The notes below the pieces were generated by a model. The model saw only the letters and a list, made by a program, of their open reading frames with translations. It was not told the DNA's origin and did no database searches. Positions 1-8,180 of a stretch of 16,115 bases of DNA are shown here, piece by piece. Position numbers and translations under genes: made by a program. Position 1 is the stretch's first letter, and the number at the start of each line of letters is the position of its first letter. This DNA is from Chloroflexota bacterium (lineage in GTDB: Bacteria > Chloroflexota > Limnocylindria > QHBO01): assembly GCA_013694645.1 (NCBI GenBank), contig JACDBZ010000001.1, forward strand, positions 1-16,115. Direction: 5' to 3'.

Positions 1-1714
1 CCAGCCCCAGGCCGCCGAAGCGGCGCCGACCGGCATCGTCATCGGCCTGGTAGAAGCGCTCGAAGACGTTCTCGCGGTGCTCGTCCGGAATTCCGACCCC
101 GGTATCGCCCACGCGGATCTCGACCTCCGCGCCGCGTCCCTCGACGCTGATGTTGATCCGCCCGCCATCGGGGGAGTATTTCACCGCGTTCTCGAGCAGA
201 TTGCTGAGCACCTGGTCGATGCGGTCGCGATCAGCGTGCACGCCGAGCGTTTCAGGCGCGGCGAGGGCAATGTCACGGTCTCGATGTTCGCGCTGCACGC
301 GTGCCACGGCCTCGCGCAGCGTCTCCGCCAGGTCAAAGTCGGTCGTTTCGATGCTGACCCCACCACGGCGATCGATGCGGCTCACGTCAAGGAGATCGTC
401 GACCAGGCGCCGCATTCGCCCGACCTGGGAACGAATGACGCGGAGGTGGGCCATCTCCTTGCTCTCGTCGTCGCGATCGGTCCGGAGTCGAGCTTCGAGC
501 AATTGCGAGTAGCCCTGGATACTCGTCAGCGGGGTCCGGAGCTCATGGCTGACGATCGAGAGAAAATCGTCCTTGATCCGCTGTGCGTCCTGCTCTCGCG
601 TCATGCGTTCCTGGAGGTCGGACCAGAGCTGAGCATTCTGAAGCGCCGGTCCGGCGCGCTCGGCGACGGCCTCGGCCATGCGGCGAATCTGGTCGCTCGC
701 CGCATCGCCGTCACGACCGGCGCTGGCGAGCACGCCGAGCAGCCGTCCGCCGGCGAGGATGGGCACCGCGAGCACCCAACCCAGCTCGAGAGCGCCAAGC
801 CCGTCCGGGTCGCCCGCGGCCCTCCCCTCGCGATTCCCATCGACCGATGCGACCGTGGCCGCAACTCCCCCGATGATGCCCTCCCCCACCCGGGGCCTGC
901 GTTCGGCGACATGTTCGTGCCAGCGGGCGGCCAGGTCCCGATCGCTCCCGCCGCTCGCTACCGGGCCGAGTCGAGACTCGCCATCGTCGATCATCAGGAC
1001 GAGGGTCGCGTCGCCGAGCAGTGGGGCTGCCCCGCCCGCGATCGTGCGCGTTGTCGTCTCGCGGTCGAGCGACGCCGCGAAGTCTCGACCCAGGGTCGTG
1101 AGCAGCTCGCGCTCATGGACGCGCTCTCGATCACGTTCATCCTCAGCAATTCGCTGCTGGAGGCGCGCGTTGTCCATCGCGCGCTGAATGACGATGCGGC
1201 TGAACAGGCCAGCGACCAGGCCGACGCCGAAGAGGTACGTGACGCGCCCCGGAAGCAGCTGGCGGACGAGGTCATCGGACGTCCCGATCAGCACGACGGA
1301 CACATAGAGGCCGCTCATCACCATCGACGACCAGACGGATGCGCCGAGCCCGAACCTCAGCGCGGTGCCCAGGATGACGAGGCCATAGAAGAGGTGGGCG
1401 TCGATGCGATCGCCCGCGACGTAGACGGCAACCGTGACGGCCGCCATATCGAGCGCGGTGCTGACGATGCCCACCTCACGAGCGGGAAACCGGGTGAGCA
1501 GCCACGGGATGGCGAGGATCGAGATGGCCACCACGCTCACCAGCACGAACAGCACCGGACGTGATGCGACGTCGGGCTCGAGAAGGAGCAGGAAGAGGGC
1601 GGCGACCAGCACCACCCCGAGGCGTACCCACACGAGCTGACGCTCCTGGGCTCGCATCTGGTTCTCGAGATGGCGTTCGAGCTCGTGGCGACCGTCGGTC
1701 AGGGTTGCATCCAT
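1..1714 (-). CDS. Membrane sensor histidine kinase with GAF-like region (3' end beyond window)
   Basis: This is the N-terminal 571 residues of a sensor histidine kinase; the gene runs off the left edge, so the end of its ATPase domain is not seen. Residues about 27-176 hold roughly six hydrophobic segments, a MASE-like membrane sensor. A helical linker (180-205) leads to a GAF-like region (about 205-355). The dimerisation domain carries the H-box SHELRTPLT with phospho-acceptor His390. The HATPase domain shows the N-box NLLENAVKYSP (505-515), the G1 box DTGVGIP (537-543), the F-box FERF (551-554) and the start of the G2 box GGLGL at the edge. The start is the first ATG of this frame; the ribosome-binding site is weak. 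It should autophosphorylate on His390 and pass phosphate to a response regulator not present here. It is divergent from the operon, and nothing shows that it regulates it. The kinase call is firm; the signal sensed is unknown. Confidence 0.93.
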   Translation of the reverse strand, partial: MDATLTDGRHELERHLENQMRAQERQLVWVRLGVVLVAALFLLLLEPDVASRPVLFVLVSVVAISILAIPWLLTRFPAREVGIVSTALDMAAVTVAVYVAGDRIDAHLFYGLVILGTALRFGLGASVWSSMVMSGLYVSVVLIGTSDDLVRQLLPGRVTYLFGVGLVAGLFSRIVIQRAMDNARLQQRIAEDERDRERVHERELLTTLGRDFAASLDRETTTRTIAGGAAPLLGDATLVLMIDDGESRLGPVASGGSDRDLAARWHEHVAERRPRVGEGIIGGVAATVASVDGNREGRAAGDPDGLGALELGWVLAVPILAGGRLLGVLASAGRDGDAASDQIRRMAEAVAERAGPALQNAQLWSDLQERMTREQDAQRIKDDFLSIVSHELRTPLTSIQGYSQLLEARLRTDRDDESKEMAHLRVIRSQVGRMRRLVDDLLDVSRIDRRGGVSIETTDFDLAETLREAVARVQREHRDRDIALAAPETLGVHADRDRIDQVLSNLLENAVKYSPDGGRINISVEGRGAEVEIRVGDTGVGIPDEHRENVFERFYQADDDAGRRRFGGLGL

Positions 1715-1852
1715 GGCAGGATCCGCACTCTAGCATCGGTTGCTCCGGCTCCCGTAGACTCGGCCGCACCGAGCATGCCGTGCAACTCGCCGACGGCCCG
1801 GCGCGTCTACCGGTGGCCAGCCACCATGCGACCCGACCGCAACGAGAGGACG
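1715..1852. promoter_or_regulatory. Divergent intergenic region, presumed promoters for the kinase and the operon
   Basis: These 138 bases separate two outward-facing genes and must hold at least the kinase promoter and probably that of the eight-gene operon. TANNNT-type -10 candidates are TAGAGT on the minus strand (1732-1727, 12 nt before the kinase ATG) and TAGACT on the plus strand (1755-1760). Neither has a convincing -35 box at normal spacing, so they are only candidates. A 5-bp hairpin (CTCGG 1759-1763 with CCGAG 1769-1773) lies between them. The Shine-Dalgarno sequence GAGAGG at 1844-1849, just before the ATG at 1853, is clear and decides the start of the next gene. Confidence 0.3.
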
Positions 1853-4285
1853 ATGATCAAACGGACCGCGCTTCCCGCAGCAGGCCGATGGGTCGCGCCC
1901 TTCGCCGGCATCGCGCTTCTGCTCCTGACATTCCTCGTTCCTGCGCTTCCCGTCCGGGCCGCAAGCTCGATCCAGATCGACGCCCGGGCACTCGTCGGCG
2001 GCCGTTACGCGGTCGGTGGCTGGATGGCGATCTCGGTCACGCTGGTCAACGACGGCGAGCCGACCGAGGGCACGCTCGCCGCCGCAACCGAGTCCGGCGC
2101 GGTGCAGCGCTTCGTTGAGATGCCGGCGGGGGCGCGCAAGGTGGTCATGCTCTACCTGCAACCCGAGGCGTTTCAGCGGCGGGTCACCGTCCGGTACGAG
2201 GAGTCGAACGGCACGGTCGAGGCGATCGTCGAGACCCGCGTCCTCGAGCAGACATCAAGCCAGGTTGCCGTCGTCGGTGACGGCGCCGGGACACTTCGCC
2301 CGCAGCTGAGCGTCGGTGACGACATCGGTCTGCCGGCCCCGCTGATCCTGACGATCGCCGACCTCCCGGAACGTTCCGAGCCCCTTGAAGGCTTATCCGC
2401 ACTCGTATGGGCCGATGATAGCTCCGCGCTCACCGAGGCGCAGCGACGCAGCATCGAGCGATGGGTGGCCAACGGCGGCCAGCTGGTGGTCATCGGAGGA
2501 CCGGATTGGCAGTCACGCACAGCTGGCTTTAGCGACATCCTGCCGCTCGAGGACCTGACCGCGGTTGATGCGGTGCCGCAGGCAGCGCTCGCGGCATGGT
2601 CCGGCGCCGACGGGCCGGCGACGGACGAGGCAACCGTCTCGACCGGCGCGCTGCGCGACGATGCCCGCACCCTGATCCGCGCCGAGGACGAAACGATCCT
2701 GGCATCGATGCGCTCCGTCGGCAGCGGTCGGGTGATCCTGCTCGGGAGTGACATGGCGACAGACGAACACCGTGGGTGGGAGGGCTCACCACGCCTCTGG
2801 GCGCGCCTCCTGCCCACCAACGTGGCGCTCGAGCAGTTCTTCGGCGGCTTCCCACCTGACGAAGCGCAGAACGCGATGGGCTCCGCACTCGGCAACCTGC
2901 CCTCGCTGGAAGTTCCACCCGCGGAGCTGCTGCTCGTCGTCATCGTTGCCTACATCCTCCTGATCGGCCCCATCAGCTATATCGTCCTGCGTCGCATGGA
3001 CCGACGCGAGCTGGCGTGGGTCACCGCTCCCCTCCTCGTCGTCATCTTCACCGCGTGCTCATTCGGGATCGGAAACTCCATGAAGGGCAGCGAGGTGATC
3101 ATCAACCAGATCTCGCTCATCCGATCGAGCGGCGCAGGCGCGACGGCCACGGTCGAAAGCTACGCAGGCATCTTCTCACCCGACCGGGCAACGTATGACA
3201 TCACCGTCGAGGCCGACGCGCTGGTGGCAAAGATGCGGCCCATCAACTTCGACGGGCGGCCCGTGGCCGCGTCGGACGTCGTGATCGAGCAGGGTGATCC
3301 GGCACATCTGCGAAACCTCGCGATCGGTGTCTTCGGCTTCGAGGCCGTTCGCGCGGATGCCATCGTCGAGCGCGAACCGGTCCTGGGCGTGACGTGGCGC
3401 GGCGAGGACGGCGACCGGATCGGCACCGTGACCAACATCGGCACGCAGCTGATCCAGGACGTGGCGTACGTGAGCAGCAGCGGCGGCGACCTGCTCGCCG
3501 AGGAGCTTGCTGCCGGCGAGAGCGCCGAGTTCACCGTCGAGACAGCGAATTTCAATGGCTCCACCGCAGCTGACCAGGTGTATGGCTTTGGTGGCTTCGA
3601 CAACGCGGATCCGGAGCAGCGCCAGGACCTCGCGCGGCGCCAGGTCATCGAATCGCTCGTCGGCTTCGGTGGATTCATGCCGGGGGTCGAGCTGAGCTCA
3701 TCCACCTCGAGGGGACCGTACGTGATCGGCTGGCACGACGATCCGAGTCCACTGCCGATCACGGTGGACGAGCTCGCTGCACAGGGGTACGCACAATCGG
3801 TGGAGGTCATCAGCGTCCGTCCCACGCTCGGTGCCGGGGAGGTGGAGATCGGTCCCGGGCAGATGGGGGTCGCCGTGCTGTCCACAGAGGGCGACACGAG
3901 CAGCGGCGGACCGGGCATGGTGGTGTTGGGCGAGGGGTCGGTGACGTACAGCATCGCCCTCCCGCTCGATGCGACCGACATGGCCGTCTCGGAGCTCGAG
4001 ATCCTGGTGGGGCCAGATCCTTCCATTGTCTTCGGCGAACAGGGTGGCTTTGGCGGCTTCTGGCCCGAGGGCGTCACGCTCGAAGTGCGCAACCCGGCGA
4101 GCGGCGAGTGGGCCCTGGTCGGAGACTTGAGCGAGCGCAGCACATTCGATATCGACGATCCCGACACGGCGATGAGCGACACCGGCCGCATCGAGGTCCG
4201 CATCACCGGGGTCGAACCGGATCCGAACTTCGGCGAGGCCAGCGTCTTCGTGAGCGCCAGGGCAACCGGGGTGATCAGCGAATGA
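1853..4285 (+). CDS. Secreted/membrane protein with glutamine-amidotransferase-like domain, first gene of the operon
   Basis: An 810-residue protein of no assigned function. A signal peptide (KR near the start, hydrophobic core about 17-32, likely cleavage after VRA at 36) precedes a beta-rich extracellular region (40-160). Residues about 165-330 look like a class I glutamine-amidotransferase-type fold used for binding: the stretch ALVWADDSSALTEAQ is followed by WVANGGQLVVIGG and later VILLGSD, but no catalytic Cys-His-Glu set is evident. Two membrane helices (about 355-380 and 386-407) follow, then about 400 residues of predicted beta-sandwich with three GFGGF-like motifs. The ATG at 1853 has GAGAGG upstream and gives a proper signal peptide; an in-frame ATG at 1670 would overlap the divergent kinase gene. 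Its stop overlaps the ABC ATPase start, so it is probably an accessory subunit of that transporter, loosely like the role of GldG beside GldA/GldF. That role is inference. Confidence 0.8.
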   Translation: MIKRTALPAAGRWVAPFAGIALLLLTFLVPALPVRAASSIQIDARALVGGRYAVGGWMAISVTLVNDGEPTEGTLAAATESGAVQRFVEMPAGARKVVMLYLQPEAFQRRVTVRYEESNGTVEAIVETRVLEQTSSQVAVVGDGAGTLRPQLSVGDDIGLPAPLILTIADLPERSEPLEGLSALVWADDSSALTEAQRRSIERWVANGGQLVVIGGPDWQSRTAGFSDILPLEDLTAVDAVPQAALAAWSGADGPATDEATVSTGALRDDARTLIRAEDETILASMRSVGSGRVILLGSDMATDEHRGWEGSPRLWARLLPTNVALEQFFGGFPPDEAQNAMGSALGNLPSLEVPPAELLLVVIVAYILLIGPISYIVLRRMDRRELAWVTAPLLVVIFTACSFGIGNSMKGSEVIINQISLIRSSGAGATATVESYAGIFSPDRATYDITVEADALVAKMRPINFDGRPVAASDVVIEQGDPAHLRNLAIGVFGFEAVRADAIVEREPVLGVTWRGEDGDRIGTVTNIGTQLIQDVAYVSSSGGDLLAEELAAGESAEFTVETANFNGSTAADQVYGFGGFDNADPEQRQDLARRQVIESLVGFGGFMPGVELSSSTSRGPYVIGWHDDPSPLPITVDELAAQGYAQSVEVISVRPTLGAGEVEIGPGQMGVAVLSTEGDTSSGGPGMVVLGEGSVTYSIALPLDATDMAVSELEILVGPDPSIVFGEQGGFGGFWPEGVTLEVRNPASGEWALVGDLSERSTFDIDDPDTAMSDTGRIEVRITGVEPDPNFGEASVFVSARATGVISE

Positions 4286-5265
4286 TGATAGGCACACCGG
4301 TCGTGGAGACCCGCGGCCTCGTCAAGCGCTACGGCGACCACCTCGCCGTTGCCGGCGTCGACCTCCTGGTCGGGCCTGGCGAGATCTACGGCCTGGTGGG
4401 ACCGAACGGCGCCGGCAAGACGACGATGATGAAGATCCTCGCCACGCTTCTCGCGCCGTCGGCCGGCGAGGCGTACGTGACCGGCATCCCGGTCGGCGAC
4501 GACCCGCTCGAAGTCCGTCGCCGCATCGGCTACATGCCCGACTTCTACGGCGTCTACGACGACCTGCGCGTCTGGGAGTATCTCGACTTCTTCGCGCGCT
4601 GCTACGGCGTCCCGGCCAACCGACGCGCGACGATGATCGGTGAGCTGCTCGAGATCGTCGGGCTGACCGAGAAGCGCGACGAGTATGTCGAGAGCATGTC
4701 GCGCGGCATGCGCCAGCGACTGTGCCTGGCGCACACGCTCGTCCACGATCCGGCGCTGCTCATTCTCGATGAGCCCGCCTCAGGCCTCGATCCGCGAGCC
4801 CGCGTCGAGCTGCGCGAGATCCTGCGCGAGCTGCGAGGCATGGGCAAGACGATCCTGATCAGCAGCCACATCCTTCCCGAGCTGGGCGAGATGTGCACCG
4901 GGGTCGCGATCATCGACCGCGGCCGCGTCCTGCGCTCGGGCACCATCGGAGAGATCGAGCGCTCCCTGCGTGCGACCGCCCTCCTGCGGGTGGATCTACT
5001 CGGCGACGAGGCGGCGGTGAACGCCGCGCGCGAATGGTTGGGAACCGATCCACGTATCGCCGACGTCCTTGGGGGCATGAGCAATGCCGACGGCGCCGTG
5101 CGCATCGAGGCCGCCTTTGACGGGACGCCCGACGCACAGGCCGACCTCCTCCGTGCGATGGTGGAAGCCGGGCACCGGGTCGTCGGCTTCAGCCAGGCAA
5201 CGAGCGATCTCGAGGAGATCTTCCTGAAGGTGACCGGTCAGATCGACGAGGAGACCGCGGCATGA
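4282..5265 (+). CDS. ABC transporter ATP-binding protein
   Basis: A 327-residue nucleotide-binding subunit that would power the permease encoded next. Walker A is GPNGAGKTT (40-48), the signature loop MSRGMRQR (139-146), Walker B LLILDEP (159-165), the D-loop SGLD (167-170) and the H-loop His196. Two positions depart from the textbook: the Q-loop glutamine is Asp87 (YMPDFYGVYDD), and the signature reads SRGMRQ rather than SGGQ. I recall the YMPD form from relatives in similar clusters, so it may be a subfamily trait. Residues 230-327 form a C-terminal extension typical of ABC-2 exporter ATPases. ATG 4282 overlaps the upstream stop (ATGA), with GGGGTG at 4268-4273 as the ribosome-binding site; ATG 4285 is equally possible. 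The family is certain, the substrate unknown. Confidence 0.96.
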   Translation: MMIGTPVVETRGLVKRYGDHLAVAGVDLLVGPGEIYGLVGPNGAGKTTMMKILATLLAPSAGEAYVTGIPVGDDPLEVRRRIGYMPDFYGVYDDLRVWEYLDFFARCYGVPANRRATMIGELLEIVGLTEKRDEYVESMSRGMRQRLCLAHTLVHDPALLILDEPASGLDPRARVELREILRELRGMGKTILISSHILPELGEMCTGVAIIDRGRVLRSGTIGEIERSLRATALLRVDLLGDEAAVNAAREWLGTDPRIADVLGGMSNADGAVRIEAAFDGTPDAQADLLRAMVEAGHRVVGFSQATSDLEEIFLKVTGQIDEETAA

Positions 5266-6407
5266 CGGCATCCGACACTGTCTTCGCCAGGCCCGCGCGC
5301 GCGTCCGCTGTCCGCGAGTTCGGCTCGTCGGTCGTCACGATCATGGTCAAGGAGCTCCGCTCGCGGATGCGTGGCCGGCGCGCATTCATCGTCCTCACGG
5401 TCTACCTGGCGATCCTTGCCCTGATCACCTACGGCGTGTATGTCATCGTCGCGCCGAACGCGCGCGGGATCACCGGTGGCGGGTTCGGGGGCGGCGGGTT
5501 CGGAGGTCAGGCGAACGCATCGGCGCTCATCGGCCAGTCGATCTTCACGCTGCTCTCGATCTTCCAGCTCATCCTGATCTGCTTCATCGCCCCGGCCTTC
5601 ACAGCCGGCCAGATCAGCCTGGAGCGCGAGAAGCAGACCCTGGACCTCCTGATCAGCACGCCGATGCGTCCCAGCGCCATCGTCATCGGCAAGCTGGCGG
5701 CCGCCCTCGCCTTCGTCGTCCTGATGATCGTGGCCGCGATCCCGATCACCGCCATCGTGCTCATGTACGGCGGCGCGTCTGTCGACGACATCGTCCGCCA
5801 ACAGCTCGTTCTCCTTGCCACGGCATTAGTGCTCGGAGCCATCGGCCTCTTCTATTCCGCGCTCCTCAAGCGTACCCAGGCGGCCACCGTGCTCACCTAC
5901 ATCACCCTGCTGGCGCTGACGCTCGGCACGACCATGCTCTTCATCTTCTGGACGGTGGTCGCCAATCAGACCGAGAACGGCTTCGGAGTGGGGCCGCCGA
6001 AACGCGCGCCAGAACAGCTCATGTACATGAACCCCGGCATCGCCATGCTCGACGTGGTCTCGAACACCGAGCCCGGGGGCTTCGGCGGCATCAACAGCAC
6101 GCTGGCGCAGTTGCGCGGAAACGCACCCGACATGAACGGTGAGGTCGAATGCCAGGGAGACATATGCCGGCCCATTGATCGAAATGGCAATCCGATCGAC
6201 GACGTGGCAAGTGCAGACTCCGGCTACTGGTGGCCGCGCATTTCGGCCACCTTCGTCGTCGTCGCCGCGCTGCTGACACTGGCGGCGACAAGGCTCGTGA
6301 TTCCGCCCGGCATGCGCTGGGCATTCCGACGACCCCGGCGCCCAACCGGACCGGCGCCTATCCCCGCGTCCGCCATCGTCGAGTTGAGCGAGGAGTCGGA
6401 CCGATGA
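5262..6407 (+). CDS. ABC-2 type transporter permease
   Basis: A 381-residue membrane protein, the partner of the preceding ATPase. Six hydrophobic segments are visible, at about 42-62, 92-113, 143-168, 182-201, 208-233 and 326-346. Between the second and third lies the ABC-2 hallmark TAGQISLEREKQTLDLL with the STPM turn, the cytoplasmic coupling region. A glycine-rich loop, GGGFGGGGFGG (72-82), follows helix 1, and a long loop (234-325) with two cysteines (C297, C302) precedes the last helix; both are probably extracytoplasmic. The gene starts in an ATGA overlap with GAGGAG at 5248-5253 upstream and ends in another ATGA overlap with the next gene, so expression is coupled. Transport direction is probably export, from the family; the cargo cannot be read from sequence. 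Confidence 0.94.
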   Translation: MTASDTVFARPARASAVREFGSSVVTIMVKELRSRMRGRRAFIVLTVYLAILALITYGVYVIVAPNARGITGGGFGGGGFGGQANASALIGQSIFTLLSIFQLILICFIAPAFTAGQISLEREKQTLDLLISTPMRPSAIVIGKLAAALAFVVLMIVAAIPITAIVLMYGGASVDDIVRQQLVLLATALVLGAIGLFYSALLKRTQAATVLTYITLLALTLGTTMLFIFWTVVANQTENGFGVGPPKRAPEQLMYMNPGIAMLDVVSNTEPGGFGGINSTLAQLRGNAPDMNGEVECQGDICRPIDRNGNPIDDVASADSGYWWPRISATFVVVAALLTLAATRLVIPPGMRWAFRRPRRPTGPAPIPASAIVELSEESDR

Positions 6408-8170
6408 CCGATCGGCACATCGCCCGGCTCGTGAAGGAACGCCTTGGCGGAGACGCCCTGGGGCGACTTCGCCAGCTCCGCCGACGACTCTGGACGCGTC
6501 GAGCCGTGCGTTCCGGACTGCTCATCGCGGCCGCTGGGGTGCTCGCCGTGGCGATGGTCCAGCTGCTTGCGCGGGCGTTTCCCCTCGAAACCGCACCGTG
6601 GATCCAGGCTGGCATCGGTGGGTTGGCTGCCCTCGCCTGGATCGTCGACACGCTGCGCCGGCGTCCATCGCTGGTCGAGGCTGCCCGTCGCGCCGATGAG
6701 GAGCTCGGCATGAGTCAGCGGCTGGGAACCGCGCTGGAGCTGGCCGGCCACGAGGCCCGCGATCCGCTCGAGGCGCGACAGCTTGCCGATGCCCGCGCAC
6801 GCCTGAACGAGGTCGACCTGCGCCACGCATTCCGACCCAGATTGGCCAGACGGCCGCTCCTCGTGACCGGTCTCGGGATCGCCATGATGCTGCTGCTGGT
6901 GGCATGGCCGAATCCCCAGGATGACCTGCTCGACCAGCGTCGGGCCGCGCGCGAAGCAGCGGAACGGGTCGCCGAGCGGATCGAGGAGGTCGCGGAAGAG
7001 GTTGGCGAGGAGAACGTCGAGAATCCGGATCCGCGCCAAGAGGAACTCGAGCGACAGCTTCGTGAGCTGGCCCGCCAGCTGCGGGAGCAGGGAGACGACC
7101 GGGAGGCGACGCTGGCGCGAATCGGCTCGGTCCAGGAGCAGCTCTCGCGCATGACCGATCCGCAGGCTGCCGAGGCCGATGCTGCCCTGACCCAGCTCGC
7201 CAGGGCTACGTCGCAGGCAGCGACCGGGGACGAGGAGGCCAATCCCGAGGGCAAGCCGGAGGATGCGGCAAAGGATCTCGAGGAGCTCGCCGAGCGAACC
7301 GACGAGCTCACGCCGGAGGAGGCCGCGGCGCGCGCGGCCGAGCTTCGCCAGGCAGCCCAGGCCGGGGCCGCATCGCAGCCGGCCACAGCAAGCGCGCTGA
7401 CCGAAGCGGCCGATGCGCTCGACGCGGCTGCACGCTCCGGGACCGAGGAGGATCACCTGGCCGCCGCGGAGGCGCTCGAACGAGCCGCCGACGCGTTCCG
7501 CCAGGCAGAGCGTGACCGCCAGGTGCAGCGCGACGTTTCGCGTGCGCAATCGGCACTCCAGGAGGGTGCCCGCCAAGTCGCCCGTGCCGGACAGCCCACC
7601 GGCTCATCGACCGGGCAGCCGGGATCCTCCGGCCAACCGGGCGCCTCGGGGCAACCGGGCTCATCGGGTCAGCCGGGGTCCTCCGGCCAACCTGGGTCAT
7701 CGGGCCAGCCGGGAACTGGCAACCAGCCCGGGGCGGGCAACCAGCCCGGGGCGGGCAACCAGCCCGGGACTGGAAACCAGCCCGGGACTGGAAACCAGCC
7801 GGGGAGCGGTGGCGGCACGAACGTTCGGCGCATTCCCGGTGGTGGCCTGCGCACCGGAGGCTTCGACGGACCGACCTCCGGCAACCAGGGCTCCGAGACC
7901 GATGACGACGGCAGCGTCCTCTCCGACTTCGACCGATTCGGGCGCCCCGGCGACCCCGACTTCATCGCCGGCAGTGGCGGCAACGGCGGCACCGACAAGA
8001 CCGGTAGCGGCTCGGGAGTCGGATTCGACAACGAAGGCGTCGTGCCGTACGCATCGGTCTTCGATCTCTTCAACGACTACGCGCAGTCGGCGCTCGACCG
8101 GCAGCAGGTGCCGATCACGCTGAAGGACTTCGTGCGCGACTATTTCTCCCGCCTCGAACCCACGGAGTGA
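6404..8170 (+). CDS. Membrane-anchored coiled-coil protein with GQP/NQP repeat linker
   Basis: A 588-residue protein without a name I can give. Three hydrophobic segments (about 37-58, 66-83 and 151-168) anchor it. A long Glu/Arg/Ala-rich helical region (about 175-395) has the heptad-like look of a coiled coil. A flexible linker of ten perfect-length hexapeptides (407-466) follows, then a Gly/Asp-rich stretch, and finally a tail of about 40 residues from VPYASVFDLFNDY to VRDYFSRLEP that I recall as conserved in equivalent proteins of Chloroflexota clusters. The start is ATG 6404 in an ATGA overlap with AGGAG at 6391-6395; the frame remains open further upstream, but that stretch overlaps the permease. 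It resembles the DUF4175 type of protein found beside MoxR operons, though I am unsure of the family. It may tether the MoxR/VWA machinery to the membrane near the transporter; this is inferred from position. Confidence 0.8.
   Translation: MTDRHIARLVKERLGGDALGRLRQLRRRLWTRRAVRSGLLIAAAGVLAVAMVQLLARAFPLETAPWIQAGIGGLAALAWIVDTLRRRPSLVEAARRADEELGMSQRLGTALELAGHEARDPLEARQLADARARLNEVDLRHAFRPRLARRPLLVTGLGIAMMLLLVAWPNPQDDLLDQRRAAREAAERVAERIEEVAEEVGEENVENPDPRQEELERQLRELARQLREQGDDREATLARIGSVQEQLSRMTDPQAAEADAALTQLARATSQAATGDEEANPEGKPEDAAKDLEELAERTDELTPEEAAARAAELRQAAQAGAASQPATASALTEAADALDAAARSGTEEDHLAAAEALERAADAFRQAERDRQVQRDVSRAQSALQEGARQVARAGQPTGSSTGQPGSSGQPGASGQPGSSGQPGSSGQPGSSGQPGTGNQPGAGNQPGAGNQPGTGNQPGTGNQPGSGGGTNVRRIPGGGLRTGGFDGPTSGNQGSETDDDGSVLSDFDRFGRPGDPDFIAGSGGNGGTDKTGSGSGVGFDNEGVVPYASVFDLFNDYAQSALDRQQVPITLKDFVRDYFSRLEPTE
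7622..7801 (+). repeat. 18-bp coding tandem repeat, ten units
   Basis: Exactly 180 bases made of ten 18-bp units, all in frame. The first five encode G-S/A-S-G-Q-P and the last five G-T/A-G-N-Q-P. The change from one type to the other at about 7711/7712 suggests two separate rounds of amplification. Within the second half neighbouring units are identical or nearly so, as expected for recent slippage. An irregular unit (TGSSTGQP) precedes the array. The array forms a Pro/Gly hinge between the coiled coil and the conserved C-terminal tail. Confidence 0.95.
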
Positions 8171-8180
8171 GCGACAACCC

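Noticed and set aside
77..1564. Long plus-strand open frame of 495 codons
   Set aside because: It lies antisense to the histidine kinase, whose H, N, G1 and F boxes are unmistakable. The antisense product is Arg/Asp/His-rich with no recognisable domain, as expected in GC-rich DNA.
1670..1852. Upstream start for the first operon gene at ATG 1670
   Set aside because: It would overlap the divergent kinase start and put 61 unlike residues before a clear signal peptide; ATG 1853 has a good Shine-Dalgarno.
4108..4281. Upstream start for the ABC ATPase
   Set aside because: The added residues are Arg/His-rich shadow sequence of the preceding gene; ABC ATPases begin shortly before the Walker A region, as from 4282.
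3160..4746. Minus-strand open frame of 528 codons
   Set aside because: Antisense to the first operon gene and to the ABC ATPase, including its Walker A; low-complexity Ser/Pro/Arg product.
7622..7801. CRISPR or regulatory iteron array
   Set aside because: The 18-bp units are contiguous without spacers and in frame inside a coding region, with a simple hexapeptide translation.
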